A stretch of DNA of 35,263 nucleotides from Frankiaceae bacterium (GCA_030840585.1 JAVEEG010000199.1:1-35263), one strand, 5' to 3'; positions 8,590 to 16,808 are shown, numbered from the stretch's first letter. The notes: generated from the letters alone by a model not told the origin. Program-made: numbers and translations.

Positions 8590-9693
8590 TCAGCAGGCGC
8601 TCGACCAGTGCAGACCCTGGTCGACGCTGCACGCGAAGTACGCCGCGCTCGACATCATCCGGCCCCGGCTGTCCACCACGAAATGACCCAGCGGGGTCCG
8701 CGCATTCTCAGGAAGCGCAACGTTTTCCCACGACCGCCCGGCATCCCGTGAGAGCAGTGCCCACGCGTGGTTTCCGTCGTACGCATTCATCCACCAGGTG
8801 CGCCCGCCCGCGAATACGACGAGATTGCTGATCGTGAGCCCGGTCACTCGGTTTGCTTTGTCGAGTTCGCCGAGGAGGCGTTGAATTCTCGGCGACGTGG
8901 CGAAGTGCTTGCCAGCGTCGGTAGAGATCCAGAGTCGAGCGGCGGAGCTTGCGCCGTACGACTCCGCAATCAGCACGGTGCGGCCGGTGGCGGTCGGGTC
9001 CGCCGCGATCGCGGTCGGCTGAGCGTCCTTGTCGAAAACGGCGGTCGTCGTTGGGCACGACAGCGCCTCGTTGCACAGGCTGACCTTGGTGACGAAGCCC
9101 CGGGTGGCATCGGGCCCTTGGCTTACGGCAAGCACGCTGCTGCCTGTGCCGTGGCCCACTTGAAGAAAGAACCGATCGTCCTGATTGCCACTGCCCGGGA
9201 CCGGGACGTGCTGGCCGCTGTAAAGGACGGCCGGGCCGCTGTTGGTCTCCACCACCGCCGGTGCGCTCAGCGGACCGGTCGCGAACTTGTCGACGCGGGA
9301 GAGGTGGTCCGGATGCGCGGTTCCCCCTTGCGGATCGACTGCAACGAGACTTGTTCCGCCGTCAGTCGTCTCGAAGATTCCCAGCTGTTGGAAACGCAGT
9401 AGCACGGCGCGGTCGGTTGAATAGCTCGGGGAGATCGCCAGGTCAATCAACCGGTCCGTTGCGACCGCGACCGGCGTGCTTGTGTGCGAGGTGAAGTGGC
9501 GGCCGCCGTCGAGGGAGATCGAGACTGTGAGCGAGCGACCGATCACCCGGGCGCAGGCGACAACCACCGTCTGACCGGCCGAATACGCATCGACGAGGCC
9601 ACATGGAATGCGTGTGGTCGCATCCGACCGTGTCGTCAACACGCTTGAAAGAAGCGCGGCAACGACGAGTGCCACCCGGCTTGTTTTCGCCAT
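8590..9693 (-). CDS. Secreted beta-propeller protein with Asp-box (BNR) repeats
   Basis: 367 residues. The signal peptide is about 1-26. Asp-box motifs (S/T-x-D-x-G-x-x-[WF]) recur: ISLDGGRHF, ETTDGGTSL, ISTDAGKHF and LSRDAGRSW. They mark successive blades of a sialidase/sortilin/photosynthesis-stability-factor type propeller. No sialidase arginine triad or catalytic RIP motif is seen, so it is probably a binding or scaffold propeller outside the cell. It follows another secreted-protein gene by 27 bases on the same strand and is likely co-transcribed. Two cysteines near the C-terminus (YFACS, SSAC) may close the last blade. Confidence 0.75.
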   Translation of the reverse strand: MAKTSRVALVVAALLSSVLTTRSDATTRIPCGLVDAYSAGQTVVVACARVIGRSLTVSISLDGGRHFTSHTSTPVAVATDRLIDLAISPSYSTDRAVLLRFQQLGIFETTDGGTSLVAVDPQGGTAHPDHLSRVDKFATGPLSAPAVVETNSGPAVLYSGQHVPVPGSGNQDDRFFLQVGHGTGSSVLAVSQGPDATRGFVTKVSLCNEALSCPTTTAVFDKDAQPTAIAADPTATGRTVLIAESYGASSAARLWISTDAGKHFATSPRIQRLLGELDKANRVTGLTISNLVVFAGGRTWWMNAYDGNHAWALLSRDAGRSWENVALPENARTPLGHFVVDSRGRMMSSAAYFACSVDQGLHWSSAC

Positions 9694-9720
9694 CCGCCGC
9701 CCTTTCGACCCTGTGTTCGA

Positions 9721-10377
9721 TCAGACGAACTGGTAGCTGCCGCTGAACTTGCCTTTGAACGAAATGGACGCTTCGCCCTTCTTCACCTTCACGTTGGCGC
9801 ACGCCGGTTTGATCGCGCCGGCGACATGCAGGACGACGAAAGTAGTGGCACCGACGTTCGCGCCGAGCAACGTTCCGCTGAACGTCCATCCGGCGTTGGT
9901 AACCGTGACCTTGACCGGCACGTTGAAGGCGCCGAGGACGTCGTCGGTCACCGTGGCGCTGGCGTCACTGATGGTGTATCCGGCGCACGCGCCGGTCGTG
10001 ATCTCCACTTGGGTGTCCTGGCCGTCCGCGGTTTCGTCACCGCCTGTGCCGGTGATCGTGACGGTCGCGTTGAAGTCAACCTTGCAGCCGAAGTTCGTGC
10101 CGATGATTACCGGAGTGGTGACGAGTTCGGAGGCGTTGGTGCAGGTCTCATGCGGTTGGCCACTGACGTTGTCCGCGAGTTCGCGCGAACTGGCGCTGAC
10201 CGTGCACGTGCTGTCGCTTAGTCCGGCGTGGTCAGTGCAACTGCTGGACTCCGACACATTGTTCGACGGTCCCCAGACGCCGGCGCCGACACTTGTGCCG
10301 GTGGCATCGGCGGCCGCGACCATGCTCAATGTGGCGATCAACGCCGCCGGCAGAATGGCTCGTCCCCGACTAAGCAT
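9721..10377 (-). CDS. Secreted Cys-containing protein, unknown function
   Basis: 218 residues. Signal peptide about 1-26 (RAILPAALIATLSMVAAADA). The mature protein is Ser/Thr/Val-rich with six or more cysteines (SSCTDH, STCTVS, ETCTNA, FGCKVD, GACAGY, PACANV), and alternating strands suggest an all-beta fold held by disulphides. No family recognised. It is the first gene of a two-gene minus-strand unit with the Asp-box propeller. It is divergent from the DUF4157 gene; the shared 216-base gap has lower GC and a 17-base palindrome. AAGGGG upstream of the ATG is the likely ribosome site. Confidence 0.7.
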   Translation of the reverse strand: MLSRGRAILPAALIATLSMVAAADATGTSVGAGVWGPSNNVSESSSCTDHAGLSDSTCTVSASSRELADNVSGQPHETCTNASELVTTPVIIGTNFGCKVDFNATVTITGTGGDETADGQDTQVEITTGACAGYTISDASATVTDDVLGAFNVPVKVTVTNAGWTFSGTLLGANVGATTFVVLHVAGAIKPACANVKVKKGEASISFKGKFSGSYQFV

Positions 10378-10487
10378 GCCGCCGGTCGCCCCTTTGAACC
10401 TTTGACTACATTTGCCTCGAACGGAGAGTTTTCCGGACTTACATACCGACTGTCAACCACGGTCAATCGGGGCCAAACGGAGTTGAG

Positions 10488-10504
10488 GGATTCGAATCGA
10501 ATCC
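10488..10504. promoter_or_regulatory. Perfect dyad, candidate operator in divergent promoter region
   Basis: GGATTCG-AAT-CGAATCC is a perfect 7-base inverted repeat with a 3-base centre. It lies 90 bases upstream of the DUF4157 gene and 111 bases from the divergent secreted-protein gene. The size suits a dimeric helix-turn-helix regulator. No regulator gene is next to it. A possible -10, TATAAC at 10582-10587, would place a transcript start at or next to ATG 10594 (leaderless). Confidence 0.4.
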
Positions 10505-10593
10505 GCGCACAATCGGGAGCAATCCGCTCAGACTTCTCGGCGCACATTGGTCAACCTGAGGACGGGGCGCCCAGGTAGTCGTATAACCAGCAC

Positions 10594-13065
10594 ATGGCGA
10601 ACTCGCGAATCGCCCCTAAACACATCGAGAGCGGTGCAGACCACCGCCCGCCGGAGTCGCAACGTCCCGAATGGGCGCCGCCCCAGGCAGTCACGGTGGG
10701 GGCGGCGCACGACTCCGCCGAACACGCCGCAGACGCTCTCGCGGCGCGGGTGTTGCGCAAGCTGTCCAGGCCCGACGGAGCATCGGCCGCCGCGCCGGTG
10801 CACGAGGGCGCCGAGCACCAGCAGCAGGACGACGCGGTTCATCGCGCCGCGAGCGGTGGCGCGATGGCGGGGGAGTTCGAGGCCGATCCCAAGACGAGTG
10901 CCGACTTACGCGGCAGCCTCGGCAAGGGCCAGACTCTCGCCGCACCGCTGCGCGGCCAACTCGAACGCGGCTTCGGCCATTCGCTGTCCGGCGTCAAGCT
11001 GCACACGGACGCGAACGCCGGCAAGTTGGCCGACACGCTCGGGGCCGAAGCGTTCACCCATGGCAAGGACGTGTTCTTCGGCCGGAACCGCTTCGACCCG
11101 CAGTCGGAATCCGGCCGGTCGTTGCTCGTGCACGAGCTCGCCCACGTCGTACCGGGTGGCGGCCAGCAGCCGGTACGGCGGAAGCTGAAGGGCACGCTGT
11201 CCGCGGTCGAGGAAGGCAAGGGCAAAGCCGGGGGCGGCGAGAAATTCTTCAAGACCGATTACGCGAAGATCCTCGACAAGCTCAAGGCGTTCGAGAAGCG
11301 CGAAGACAAGGTGCTGACCCAGCGGAACTTCGGCCGGCTCGGTGACGACCGTTTCTGGATGGAAAAGACGCTGCGCGATCTGATCAAGATGGTCGACAGC
11401 TGGTTGGCCGACAACGACAAGTACGACGAGAAGGCGAAAGCTGACTGGAGCCTGAAGTCGTACAACGAGTACTCGGGTACGTACGAGACCGCCCTCAAGA
11501 CCGGTGACGACCAGACGCGGTTGAACCTGCAGAAACAGGTGATGGGCGGGAAGACCAACCAGCGGGCGAGAGCCCTGTCGATGCTGCGCCCGCGCCTCGT
11601 CGCGGAGTTGCAGGACATCGCCGACCCGGTCAGCTACTTCCAGGGCAAGCAGTTGCACGACACGAATCTGGATCGCACCTCGGGCTTCACGAAGGACGAT
11701 GCCGTCGGTGGCGTGCAGAACCGGCTCGACGCGGTGCAATACCAAGGCGGCAAGAAGGGCTACTTCATCGGCGACAAGTCGCACAACGTCAATGTCGGCT
11801 CCGGTGCGCAGCAGTCGAAGATCGATCAGGTTGACCCGCAGATGGGCGCCCGCTCCGTCGCGTCGTCGCGGCTGGCGAAACTGTTCGGCTCTAACGAGAT
11901 CGTCGACGTCCAGTTTGCGGTCCACTCGACCAAGACCGACGTCAAAGGCAAGCCGCTGAAAGAGTCCCTCAACAAGATGGGTGTCGTCAGCGAGTTGGCG
12001 GAGGGCAGTTCGGGAGGCTCCCTGCGGTACGCCCGCGGCAAGACCGAGCGAGGCGAGCTCCAGAGCAGCCATGGCGAATCCAAAGTCGTCGACATGAACG
12101 ACCCGACGCTGCAACGCAGCCTCAATATTCTGCAGATGCTCGACTACATCAGCCTGCAGATGGACCGGCACACGGCGAACTTCTACGTCGCCACCGACGC
12201 CAAGGGGAAGGTCACCGGCATCAAAGGCATCGACCTCGACCTGAGCTTCGGCAAGATGGGCAAGGACGGCGAAGCCAAGGCCGACGCTGGCATGGGTCAT
12301 TTCGTCGGCGTTCCGCAGCTGGCGGATGCCAGGTTCCGCGACAAGGTGCTGACCATCACCCCGGACCAAATCTCGAAGTGTCTGACCGGACTGATCAACC
12401 CGAGCGAGGTGAGCGCGTGCCTCGAACGATTCGCGTACCTGCAGAAGGTGCTGCGCGACATCGACCCCAAGAAGATCGTCCAGGAAGGCGGCTGGGGTGA
12501 GGACACCGCGAACGAGCAGATCGGTCAGGCCAACTACCTGAGCAAGCTCCGAACCGGCACCGTCGTGGCCGAGTTCAGCGACTTCCAAGAGGACACGATC
12601 CGGCCCGTCGAGGACTACGCCCGCGACAAGATCCGGCGAGCCGTCCGGCCGCACATCGACAAGGGCGCGCTCTCGCTCGGGCAGGGCAAGGCGGTCGTTC
12701 GCACGCTCGCCAATTCGTTCCGGACCAGCCCGTTCTGGCAGCGGCTGAACAACGCGAAGCTCTCAGCGAACGACGAGCGGCACAACGCGAAGATGGCCCA
12801 CGAGAAGCTCGTCGAGGACAAGAAGGCACTAGCGCCGGGCACGGACACCAAGGACATCGACGAGCAACTCATGATGGCCGACCTTGCGCACCAGGAGAAG
12901 ACGAGCCTTTCCGCCGCCGCGAGCAAGGAGTACGACGAGGCCGTCGAGACGTTCATCAAGAGCATCGTCGATTACGCCGTACGACGCGCGAACCGGAACA
13001 AGTCGAAGCAGCCGCGTACGTCGACGCTCGGCCGGCACCGCCAGTCCACCGGTGCGAACGTCTGA
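10594..13065 (+). CDS. DUF4157 (eCIS core domain) protein with kinase-like C-terminal region; candidate injected effector
   Basis: 823 residues. Residues 1-110 are polar and disordered but hold an amphipathic segment (AHDSAEHAADALAARVL) common before DUF4157. Residues about 111-190 are DUF4157: GQTLAAPLRGQLERGFG, VKLHTDANAGKLADTLGA, AFTHGKDVFFG, and the zincin-like HELAHVV at 180-186. Residues about 200-360 are helical and charged. Residues about 370-560 resemble an atypical kinase: a GGKKGYFIGDK strand (385-395), an ARSVASSRLAKLFG helix (419-432), QMDRHTANFYV with Asp524/His526/Asn529, and IDLDLSFG with Asp547/Asp549. The tail to 823 is helical and Lys-rich. DUF4157 proteins are frequent cargo or accessory proteins of extracellular contractile injection systems. 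The neighbouring AAA+ gene starts nine bases downstream. The domain is secure, the kinase call is inference. Confidence 0.85.
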   Translation: MANSRIAPKHIESGADHRPPESQRPEWAPPQAVTVGAAHDSAEHAADALAARVLRKLSRPDGASAAAPVHEGAEHQQQDDAVHRAASGGAMAGEFEADPKTSADLRGSLGKGQTLAAPLRGQLERGFGHSLSGVKLHTDANAGKLADTLGAEAFTHGKDVFFGRNRFDPQSESGRSLLVHELAHVVPGGGQQPVRRKLKGTLSAVEEGKGKAGGGEKFFKTDYAKILDKLKAFEKREDKVLTQRNFGRLGDDRFWMEKTLRDLIKMVDSWLADNDKYDEKAKADWSLKSYNEYSGTYETALKTGDDQTRLNLQKQVMGGKTNQRARALSMLRPRLVAELQDIADPVSYFQGKQLHDTNLDRTSGFTKDDAVGGVQNRLDAVQYQGGKKGYFIGDKSHNVNVGSGAQQSKIDQVDPQMGARSVASSRLAKLFGSNEIVDVQFAVHSTKTDVKGKPLKESLNKMGVVSELAEGSSGGSLRYARGKTERGELQSSHGESKVVDMNDPTLQRSLNILQMLDYISLQMDRHTANFYVATDAKGKVTGIKGIDLDLSFGKMGKDGEAKADAGMGHFVGVPQLADARFRDKVLTITPDQISKCLTGLINPSEVSACLERFAYLQKVLRDIDPKKIVQEGGWGEDTANEQIGQANYLSKLRTGTVVAEFSDFQEDTIRPVEDYARDKIRRAVRPHIDKGALSLGQGKAVVRTLANSFRTSPFWQRLNNAKLSANDERHNAKMAHEKLVEDKKALAPGTDTKDIDEQLMMADLAHQEKTSLSAAASKEYDEAVETFIKSIVDYAVRRANRNKSKQPRTSTLGRHRQSTGANV

Positions 13066-13074
13066 TCAGCGTCG

Positions 13075-15036
13075 ATGGTGAGAGCTGCAGAGGACCCCGC
13101 GGTCCTCGATCTCGACGCACCGGCGCTGCCGGTCGAGTTGTGCCGCGCCGGCGAGCAGCCGTCCTGGCTGGTCGCGGCCGACGCGTTGCTGGCTCGGGCC
13201 GCGCTGGTCGCGCGCGGCTCCAGTGATCCGAGTCTGAGCGACCCCGTACTGCAAGCAGTCGGCGTGCTCGTCGGCACTGGCGACAGTGCGGCCCCGGCCG
13301 ACGTCCATGACTCGACCGCCGAGCTGGCGAACCTGCTCGTAGCGACCGCCGACGTCGCATTGGAGGACGCGCTCCAACCCGGCCAGCCGCTGGCCGCGCT
13401 CGTCGAAACCGCGGGCCTGACCGGTGCCGAGGCGGCGGTGCTCGCACTCTGTGTCTCGGTCGAGCTCGACCCGCACCGGCAGAGCGTCGCGACGTACCTC
13501 GGCGGTGAGAATGCCGGGCCGTGGCTCACACCGTGGTCGCTGCGCCGGGTGGTCGAGGACGAGGAAATCGCGCTCGCCGTAGGGCCCGGCAGCGGCTTGC
13601 GACGCGCGTGCCTGCTCGTACCTGCCGACGACCGGCCGTGGGCGTTGACCGCGCTACGGCCGCATCCGTCGGTCACGTGGTGGTTGCAGGGCGACCAGTC
13701 GCCGGATCCTGCACTGCCACCGGAGACCGAGCTGCTCGACGTTGCCGGCGCCGGTGTCGCCCGCCTCGTCGTAGTCGCCAGTCCGGACCGGGTACGGCGG
13801 CTGCAGGCCGTCACCGCCGCGATGGACGCAACTGGATTCGTCGTATGCCCGGCGACCACCGACGAAACCGCGCTGGACGCCGTCGTACGGCGAGCTTCGC
13901 TGTCCGGTGAAGCTGTCGTCGTAGAGGTGAAAGACCGGCTGCCGGCGGCGACCCGGGCGCGGATCGAGCGCGCGTTCCATCTGCGCTGGGCGATCACGAG
14001 TGCGCACGAGCTACCGCTCGACGACCTGCCGCGGCGGCCCTGGCAGCAGCTCGCGGCGGCGCCGGCGCTGGCCGAAGTCGATGAGGTGACGGCGGTGTTC
14101 GCGGACGACGAGTTCGCCGCCGCCGGGCTCAGCACCAGCCAGCTGACCGCGAGCCAACTCGACGCGGCCGCGACGGCGATGGCGGCCACCGGTGGCGACG
14201 CGTCGGCGGCGCTACGACGGATCGCGGCCGGCGAGATCGAACAGTTGGCGACGCGGATCCGGCCGGAGCGAACGTGGGACGACCTAGTGCTCGCGCCGCA
14301 CAAGCTGGAGTTGGTGCGCTACCTCGTCGAGCGCGCCAGGCACCGGCACGTCGTGTACGGCGAGTGGGGATTCTCGCCGCTGCCGTCGCGTGGTGTGGTC
14401 GGGATGTTTGCCGGACCGTCGGGCACCGGCAAGACATTGACCGCCGAGATCATCGCCGGCGAGCTCGGCCTTGACCTGTACCGGATCGATCTCTCGCAGC
14501 TGGTCAGCAAGTACATCGGCGAGACCGAGCAGAACCTCGCCAAGGTCTTCGCCGCCGCCGAGGCGAGTCCCGTCGTACTGTTCTTCGACGAGGCGGATGC
14601 GTTGCTGGGCAAGCGATCCGAGGTGCGCGACTCGCACGACCGGTACGCCAACATCGAGGTCGCGTACCTGTTGCAGCGGCTGGAACGTTACGACGGCGTC
14701 GCGCTGCTCGCGACGAACCTGGCCGGCAACATGGACACTGCGTTCGCCCGGCGGATCCACGTGACGGTTGAGTTCACGTTGCCGGATCGGGCCGAGCGGC
14801 GGCGGATCTGGGAGCGTTGCCTGCCGCCGACCGCGCCATTGGCGAGCGACGTCGACTTGGATCGGTTGGCCGATTTCGTCGACATCCCCGGTGGCGCGAT
14901 CACGAACGCGGCGCTGGCCGCGGCGTTCCTCGCCGCAAGCGCGAACGCGCCGATCACGATGTCGACGTTGGTGCTCGCGGTGAAGCGCGAGTTGCAGAAG
15001 CTGGGCCGGCTGATCCCGGGGGAGACGCCGAGCTAG
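13075..15036 (+). CDS. AAA+ ATPase of the eCIS-associated type
   Basis: 653 residues. The N-terminal 1-about 380 is an Ala/Leu-rich helical region with no recognised motif. The C-terminal AAA+ module has Walker A GPSGTGKT (447-454), Walker B VVLFFDEADAL (Asp505/Glu506), sensor-1 Asn548 in LLATNL and an arginine pair at 559-560 in AFARRIHVTVEF, followed by the small helical lid. The KRSEVRDSHDRYAN stretch is characteristic of the ATPases linked to contractile injection systems (Afp15/PVC15-like), which act late in particle assembly or cargo loading. It starts nine bases after the DUF4157 gene, so they form one unit. No ribosome site is clear; GTG 13078 is an alternative start. Confidence 0.88.
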   Translation: MVRAAEDPAVLDLDAPALPVELCRAGEQPSWLVAADALLARAALVARGSSDPSLSDPVLQAVGVLVGTGDSAAPADVHDSTAELANLLVATADVALEDALQPGQPLAALVETAGLTGAEAAVLALCVSVELDPHRQSVATYLGGENAGPWLTPWSLRRVVEDEEIALAVGPGSGLRRACLLVPADDRPWALTALRPHPSVTWWLQGDQSPDPALPPETELLDVAGAGVARLVVVASPDRVRRLQAVTAAMDATGFVVCPATTDETALDAVVRRASLSGEAVVVEVKDRLPAATRARIERAFHLRWAITSAHELPLDDLPRRPWQQLAAAPALAEVDEVTAVFADDEFAAAGLSTSQLTASQLDAAATAMAATGGDASAALRRIAAGEIEQLATRIRPERTWDDLVLAPHKLELVRYLVERARHRHVVYGEWGFSPLPSRGVVGMFAGPSGTGKTLTAEIIAGELGLDLYRIDLSQLVSKYIGETEQNLAKVFAAAEASPVVLFFDEADALLGKRSEVRDSHDRYANIEVAYLLQRLERYDGVALLATNLAGNMDTAFARRIHVTVEFTLPDRAERRRIWERCLPPTAPLASDVDLDRLADFVDIPGGAITNAALAAAFLAASANAPITMSTLVLAVKRELQKLGRLIPGETPS

Positions 15037-15044
15037 CCCGCTGG

Positions 15045-15173
15045 CTATGCCGGTTCAACCTGCCCGTGCAGGCGGGGTGTGATCTCGGCCCAGAGTGCGC
15101 GGTACGACTCGGCGGCGCGGATGTTCGGGGCCCAGACGCCGAGTGGTGCGGCGCTGGCCCCGCAGCACTGACC
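15045..15173 (-). pseudogene. Possible C-terminal remnant of a protein-coding gene
   Basis: On the reverse strand a frame ending at a TAG (15045-15047) has codons with high GC at the third position for about 42 codons and reads like a real C-terminus: CCGASAAPLGVWAPN, then IRAAESYRALWAEITPRL. Upstream the frame loses this character and has no plausible start. It may be the tail of a deleted gene next to the AAA+ gene, or chance. No family recognised. Confidence 0.22.
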
Positions 15174-15176
15174 GGG

Positions 15177-15242
15177 CCGCAGGTTGTCGCGTCTGCTGGT
15201 CGGTGCGGCAGTTTCGGACCGGCAATCCCTACAACCTGACGG
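15177..15242 (+). other. Nested stem-loop, motif copy 1, upstream of the S1 protease gene
   Basis: Outer arms CAGGTTGT (15180-15187) and ACAACCTG (15231-15238) pair perfectly, and GCCG/CGGC extends them past one bulged A. Inside, TGCTGGT (15194-15200) pairs with ACCGGCA (15218-15224) with one G-U. The 40 bases 15194-15233 match a second copy at 22425-22464: arms conserved, loop variable. Both lie in leaders of secreted-protein genes. It could be an RNA switch, an RNA-protein site or a DNA operator. The rest of the 325-base gap holds further GATTACCGGC repeats (15264-15285) and nothing else I recognise. Confidence 0.45.
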
Positions 15243-15361
15243 CTGCCGGCCGAAGTAGCGGCCGATTACCGGCGGATTACCGGCCGGTTTGCCGTAATGC
15301 CTTTTCGTGCGTCCGACGCCGTGCGACGTTCCTCGTCTCGATGCAGTCGCGAGGAGGAGCC

Positions 15362-16717
15362 ATGACGCGGTCCAGAAGAGTGTTTCGAACGGCAACCGGA
15401 CTGTTGCTGGCCGGTGTCTTGGTTGCGCCGGCGACCAACCAAGCCCTCGCCGCGCATCCGGCGCCCGCACCGGCGGCGCCGGCAGCTCTGGTGTTCCCGG
15501 ACATGCCCGCTGAGGTGCTCGACGTGTACCTCCGCGACTACGCCGACGTACCGGTCGACGTGCTGTTCCATCGCATCTCGCTGTCGGCGGCGCGAAAGCA
15601 CCTACTGGAGCGATTCGGTTCTCAACATCTCGCGACCTTCGGCGGGTCTTGGTACGACTTCCGTACCGGCGTATGGCATCTGCTCGCGACCACGCAGGCC
15701 GCCGCGGACGCGATGGCCCGGCCGGCACGCGCGGCCGGGATTGACGTAGCGACGAGGATCGTCCGGTACACCGCCGAGCAACTGCGCAAGCGCGCCGCAC
15801 ACATTCGCGCGGGCGCCGATCCCATGAGCCGGGTCAGCCGTGACGCCGGCGTCGACATCATGGCGAACCGGGTCAAGGTCGCGGCTCCGCCTGCCGCGCG
15901 CACGCGCTCCGATCGAATGGTGAACTACACGGCGCCGGGTCCGAAGCCGGGACCGGATCAAGCCTGCAGCAACCGTCGTAACTGCGGTGCGCCGCTGCGC
16001 ACCGGACTCGTCATCTGGCGCGGCGACTACGACCACCCGGAGTGCAGCCTCGGTTTCACCGCCAGCGCGACGGACGGTTCGAAGTGGGCGGTCACGGCCG
16101 GGCACTGTGTCCACGCCATCAACGAGCTCTGGGGCCACGGCGGGCAGTACTTCGGCGCGGTGCGGCAGTGCGGCAAGCCGCGAACGGATCCCTACGCGCC
16201 GTGCCTGCCTACCGACGAGGTGGATGTCGCCCGGATCAAGATCTCCAACCCCTACTGGCTGGGCACCCCGATGGGCTACATCTTCTATAACCCGACGACG
16301 GCAGTGGACGTGGACTACGCGATCCTCAGTCGGTACACCATCGAGACGGGCGACCGTGTCTGCATGAGTTCGTGGCACAACAACTACACCGGGTTCGCGG
16401 CCGGCGACCCGTACCACCGGGACGAGATCAGCTACTCGACCTGCGGGACGATCAGCGATCCGTTCTCGGTCTACTACGGCATGCCGATGGCGCACGGCGT
16501 ATACCCGTGCGGTGGGGACAGCGGCGGCGCGTGGCTGTACTACCCGGGCAACGGTCAGCGGTGGGCCTACGGCATCCACAAGAACGGTTCCAGCGCCGAC
16601 TCCGATCCCGGGTCGATCTGCGGGGACGGGGACCAGGCGTGGTTCAGCGCCGTACCGGCGATCAACGATTTCTTCGACGCGAACAGCGCGGCCCAGGTCC
16701 GGATCATCACCCGGTAA
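15362..16717 (+). CDS. Secreted S1-family serine protease with N-terminal pro-region
   Basis: 451 residues from ATG 15362, with a strong AGGAGG at 15352-15357. Signal peptide about 1-31. A pro-region of about 150 residues (VLFHRISLSAARKHLLERF, ATFGGSWYDFRTGVWHLL) resembles the alpha-lytic/streptogrisin pro-domain that assists folding. The protease domain starts near 200 and has the triad His248 (VTAGHC), Asp318 (VDVDYAIL) and Ser387 (GGDSGGAW). Cysteines flank these sites as expected. Members are released outside the cell by self-cleavage. A 99-base gap with a strong hairpin separates it from the next secreted-protein gene. Exact peptide preference cannot be stated. Confidence 0.92.
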   Translation: MTRSRRVFRTATGLLLAGVLVAPATNQALAAHPAPAPAAPAALVFPDMPAEVLDVYLRDYADVPVDVLFHRISLSAARKHLLERFGSQHLATFGGSWYDFRTGVWHLLATTQAAADAMARPARAAGIDVATRIVRYTAEQLRKRAAHIRAGADPMSRVSRDAGVDIMANRVKVAAPPAARTRSDRMVNYTAPGPKPGPDQACSNRRNCGAPLRTGLVIWRGDYDHPECSLGFTASATDGSKWAVTAGHCVHAINELWGHGGQYFGAVRQCGKPRTDPYAPCLPTDEVDVARIKISNPYWLGTPMGYIFYNPTTAVDVDYAILSRYTIETGDRVCMSSWHNNYTGFAAGDPYHRDEISYSTCGTISDPFSVYYGMPMAHGVYPCGGDSGGAWLYYPGNGQRWAYGIHKNGSSADSDPGSICGDGDQAWFSAVPAINDFFDANSAAQVRIITR

Positions 16718-16780
16718 CTCAACAGCGTGCAGACGAGGTTTCGGAAAACGACCTGAACGTCAACTTCGCGGTGGTAAGTT

Positions 16781-16808
16781 CCGGCCCGGGACGGCGTACC
16801 CGGGCCGG
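16781..16808 (+). promoter_or_regulatory. Strong GC hairpin overlapping the ribosome site of the repeat protein gene
   Basis: CCGGCCCGGG (16781-16790) and CCCGGGCCGG (16799-16808) form a perfect 10-base stem with an 8-base loop. The G-run that would serve as ribosome site (16807-16812) begins inside the 3-prime arm, with the start at 16817. It may be a terminator for the protease gene 64 bases upstream, or a translational control element that hides the ribosome site. No T-run follows. Confidence 0.5.

Noticed and set aside
10906-12654. 582-codon reverse-strand open frame antisense to the DUF4157 gene
   Set aside because: Codon bias of high-GC DNA keeps this frame open; its translation lacks any recognisable motif, while the forward frame has DUF4157.
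12972-14303. 443-codon reverse frame, Ser/Thr/Ala-rich
   Set aside because: Antisense to the AAA+ gene; low-complexity translation typical of a mirror frame.
13075-15036. AAA+ protein as an FtsH/ClpX-type protease component
   Set aside because: No protease domain, zinc-binding HEXXH or ClpP-docking motif; the location next to DUF4157 and the module order fit the injection-system class better.
15602-16579. 325-codon reverse frame over the S1 protease
   Set aside because: Arg/Val-rich mirror frame; the forward frame has the full catalytic triad.
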